This document shows, piece after piece, positions 61,601 through 64,000 of a DNA stretch of 64,000 bases. The notes under the pieces are model-generated. The model saw only the letters and a list, made by a program, of their open reading frames with translations. It searched no databases and was not told the origin of the DNA. This DNA is from Larimichthys crocea. Taxonomy: Eukaryota; Chordata; Actinopteri; Sciaenidae. A program made the position numbers and the translations under genes. The DNA is taken from the NCBI RefSeq assembly GCF_000972845.2, contig NC_040013.1, positions 6,536,061-6,600,060 on the forward strand, read 5' to 3'. The stretch's first letter is position 1. The number at the start of each line of letters is the position of its first letter.

Positions 61601-62600
61601 CTGGACTAAATAGTTTTTTGCATTTGAGAAAACATCAACAAGTTTATGTCCTTCCCAGAAAGGGAGCAGTTTGTGCGGTTCAGTCATAGCTTGTATGATT
61701 TGGAATAAGATAATTTTTGTCTTTTTTTTTAATTTGAGGGGAAAGACACCAGGAGCACACCAGAAACTCGTTGTCTTTAATTAGACACACCTGCAGCCGA
61801 TTGGCGGCTTGTCAGAAGAGCAGCAGCAGCTGATTGGCTGGCCCGGCTTTGCGCCTTCCTTTTATGGAAATCTTAAGACCTCACTGTTGGAAGAAGTTCA
61901 GTGCTCCTTCCTCCCAGCATGTATTAGATCCATACACTCAATATATCAGAGTCCTCGAGCATATTAAGTGTGTTTTTGTATTCATAGACAAGCCGTGCTG
62001 CGTATTTATGAATAAAATCCCCTTTATCATGAAAATGAAAATTGATTACCATCTTCTCAGAATCTTACCAAAGACTGATGCTCAATATTTTAACTTAAAT
62101 CATATTGTAATAGAGAAAACTAAAGCAGGGTAACATCTTGTAGTCCCAGCTATCATTATGAGCAGTACTTCTTCAGTACTGCCGTAATATTTTCTGCTAA
62201 ATATCAGTGCAGCATGATTAAAATGTTCTGAGAAATACCACAAGTTGAAAGGCACATACAACCCTGGGCAACAACTTAATAGTGCCCCTCGGTTTGGAGG
62301 ATTTAACCTCGTGCACTTGTTTTAATCGTTTTTAAAGCATCATCCGCCTCTTATCTGTTTTCTTACAGCTTTATTTTCCGCCTGAATATCTAAACTAAGC
62401 AAACGGTTACAAAATAGATGTTCTAAGAAAGTCTGATTTGTTGGTTTTGGATCTGACATTTGTTTTCTTTGTAGATTAAATGATCTTCCTGATCGCTCTG
62501 TCGCCTCTTCCCTTCACTCGCTGTTGTTGTTGTTAGGTTACACATTAAGTGCACAGAGACATTGTCGGTTAACCATCTTCTCTCTCTTTCTCTCTCTCAG
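52615..62600 (+). other. Large first intron of pc
   Basis: About 10 kb separates the 5' UTR donor at 52614 from the acceptor tctctctcag at 62591-62600. It holds microsatellites near 52757 and 53083 and a short gttagggttaggg patch at about 60788-60806. I recognised no exon, RNA gene or nested gene on either strand. Confidence 0.55.
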
Positions 62601-62601
62601 G

Positions 62602-62737
62602 ATGTTGAGGTACGCTGTGGTCCAAGGAGGCCTCGGCCTGTTGGCTGTGAGGAGAGCATGTGTCCTCGCCCGCTTCGCCCACTCTGCCCCGAAGAGCGAG
62701 TATCGACCAATCAAGAAAGTCATGGTGGCCAATAGAG
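62602..62737 (+). CDS. pc: Pyruvate carboxylase (pc), first coding exon only
   Basis: Pyruvate carboxylase is the mitochondrial biotin enzyme that turns pyruvate into oxaloacetate. This exon encodes 45 residues plus one base. MLRYAVVQGGLGLLAVRR is a basic, amphipathic mitochondrial targeting sequence resembling the vertebrate PC N-terminus. YRPIKKVMVANRG is the start of the biotin carboxylase domain. The acceptor is at 62600, one base before the ATG, and the donor GTGAGA follows at 62738 in phase 1, splitting the codon after ANR. The remaining exons (biotin carboxylase, carboxyltransferase and biotinyl domains) are beyond the window's right edge. Context is consistent with a chromosome block shared with snx15 and slc3a2. 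Confidence 0.93.
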
Positions 62738-64000
62738 GTGAGAACCCACCCATACACATCCTAACTGTGCTAAATCCACCACTGAAGAAGACAATTTAGA
62801 TAGCAGTGTTTTAATTAAATACAGTTTAATGCTGTTTCATTTATAATGTAGAAACTGTGTTTAAAAAAAAAAGAAAAAAAGGACATTTCCAATCTTCCCC
62901 AGGCAAAAGAACTCTTAATATTTAATAGCCAACATTTAGTTTGCCTTGGCTCATGCTTCTATTTGAGCACACATTGTATGTGGGCGGCTGTATAAGCTAG
63001 CTTTGTTTGCTTTAATCCAAAAGCACTGAACTTCTTAAAATATGAGAAACAGAGGTGGAACTGCAGCCACAGTTCTCACTATACACCAGGAAGTATACAT
63101 TTTATACTGTACAGTAATTATAGAGAAGCCCAGAGTTTTCCAAACACTGAGCAGTCACCAGCATGGCCGTTACACGCGTCGTAAACATCACTGACGTGCT
63201 CTGGTAATACTTGTAATCACCGGACCCCCTCCCGTTAGTCTAATTGCACAGTCCCTGCACAGCATTTGCATTTACTGTCAGGTGACGTGCGGGATTTGAG
63301 TGACAAATAAATGTGTCTGCGCTTTTTTTTTTCCTAATTGCTTTTTTAGAGCCTCCCGTTATATTCATTCCTGCGGCTGAATATAACGGTTCAGTGTTTC
63401 ATAATGTCAGATTGATCGGTGCGTCAGGTTTTCTAATACATTTCCAATTCTAGTCACACGTGGTACTCTCTAGGCCGTCTGCTGCAGTCCGCGTTCAGCA
63501 TATGCATATATACATTCATGTCCACCCTCCATAAAGACCCCATTTAACTGCTTTAATCCATCACTTTAATTCACATTGATTGTGGTCTCTGCCACGCGTA
63601 CACACTCACACACACATGCCAGGGCTTTTCGTCAGTCTCTCTCCTTCGCATCGGCGTGATGTGATATCAACACCGCATTAGATCACATTCATCACACTGG
63701 AATGCACCGGGCCGTGCTCGGTGTGTGTATGTGATGAAGAGAGGGACCGGACCATCGTATCACATCAGCCCGCATTCCACTTCACCAAGCACATCTCCTC
63801 TTTGCCAATGCTTCTCTGCTCTCTCAATGATCTTCTCTCTTCTTTTCCTTTCTCCTCCTCTCCTTTGCGCTCCCTCTCCTTTTCAGCACATGTCAGATGT
63901 GATTTTCCTCCGAGCCACTTGCTCTCTTCCCTTTTCGTCCCACGTGACTTTGCTCAATTTCGCTCTCATCTTTTTCGTTCCTTGCTTCTTTTCTATGGTC
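62738..64000 (+). other. Start of the second pc intron
   Basis: No further pc exon was found before the window ends. The last 200 bases are pyrimidine-rich. No RNA gene or named repeat was recognised. Confidence 0.6.

Overview
This window is vertebrate nuclear DNA, most probably from a teleost and, judging by the repeat families, a percomorph-like fish. That attribution is inference from gene structure and repeats; no species can be named. The genes have short exons with GT-AG introns. Many (CA)n, (GA)n and (TCTA)n microsatellites, truncated L2-type LINE ends, a Tc1/mariner relic and several MITE-like repeats are present. No bacterial operons, CRISPR arrays or phage genes were seen.

Region 1 (1-15.6 kb) is snx15 on the minus strand, a PX-domain plus MIT-domain sorting nexin. 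Exons 7 and 6 lie at 761-888 and 2812-3009. Exons 5 to 1 occur twice: a frameshifted set at 4139-5782 and an intact set at 10069-11703. The two sets belong to a 5.8-kb near-identical duplication (3834-9582 and 9796-15603). Its first copy ends exactly at a 10-N gap, so two overlapping allelic contigs placed side by side is the likeliest explanation. Joining the intact exons 1-5 to exons 6-7 gives a phase-consistent 383-residue model. Four leucine tRNA genes (three AAG, one TAG) sit in snx15 introns 5 and 6 on the same strand. An initiator tRNA-Met lies upstream of the gene, once in each duplicate.

Region 2 (18.2-23.4 kb) is slc3a2 on the plus strand. It encodes the CD98/4F2 heavy chain, a single-pass chaperone subunit of amino-acid exchangers. 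There is a noncoding first exon, ten coding exons (511 residues) and one GC-AG intron. A possible amino-acid response element lies in intron 1.

Region 3 (23.4-38.6 kb) has no gene I can support. It holds AT-rich tandem repeats, a MITE-like element, microsatellites, a decayed Tc1 transposase and two abutting LINE 3' ends.

Region 4 (38.6-46.8 kb) is a ten-exon plus-strand gene for an ELM2-SANT protein with one C-terminal C2H2 finger. It belongs to the TRERF1/ZNF541/MIDEAS corepressor family and encodes about 1010 residues. An L2 LINE end lies in its second intron and a MITE-like repeat in its 3' UTR.

Region 5 (46.8-64 kb) is a gene-poor spacer followed by the start of pc (pyruvate carboxylase). 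It has a repeat-rich 5' UTR exon near 52.6 kb, an intron of about 10 kb, and the first coding exon at 62602-62737. The rest of the gene lies beyond the window. snx15, slc3a2 and pc all map to the long arm of human chromosome 11, which fits a conserved block. The genes are otherwise functionally unrelated: endosomal sorting, amino-acid transport, histone-deacetylase recruitment and mitochondrial anaplerosis.
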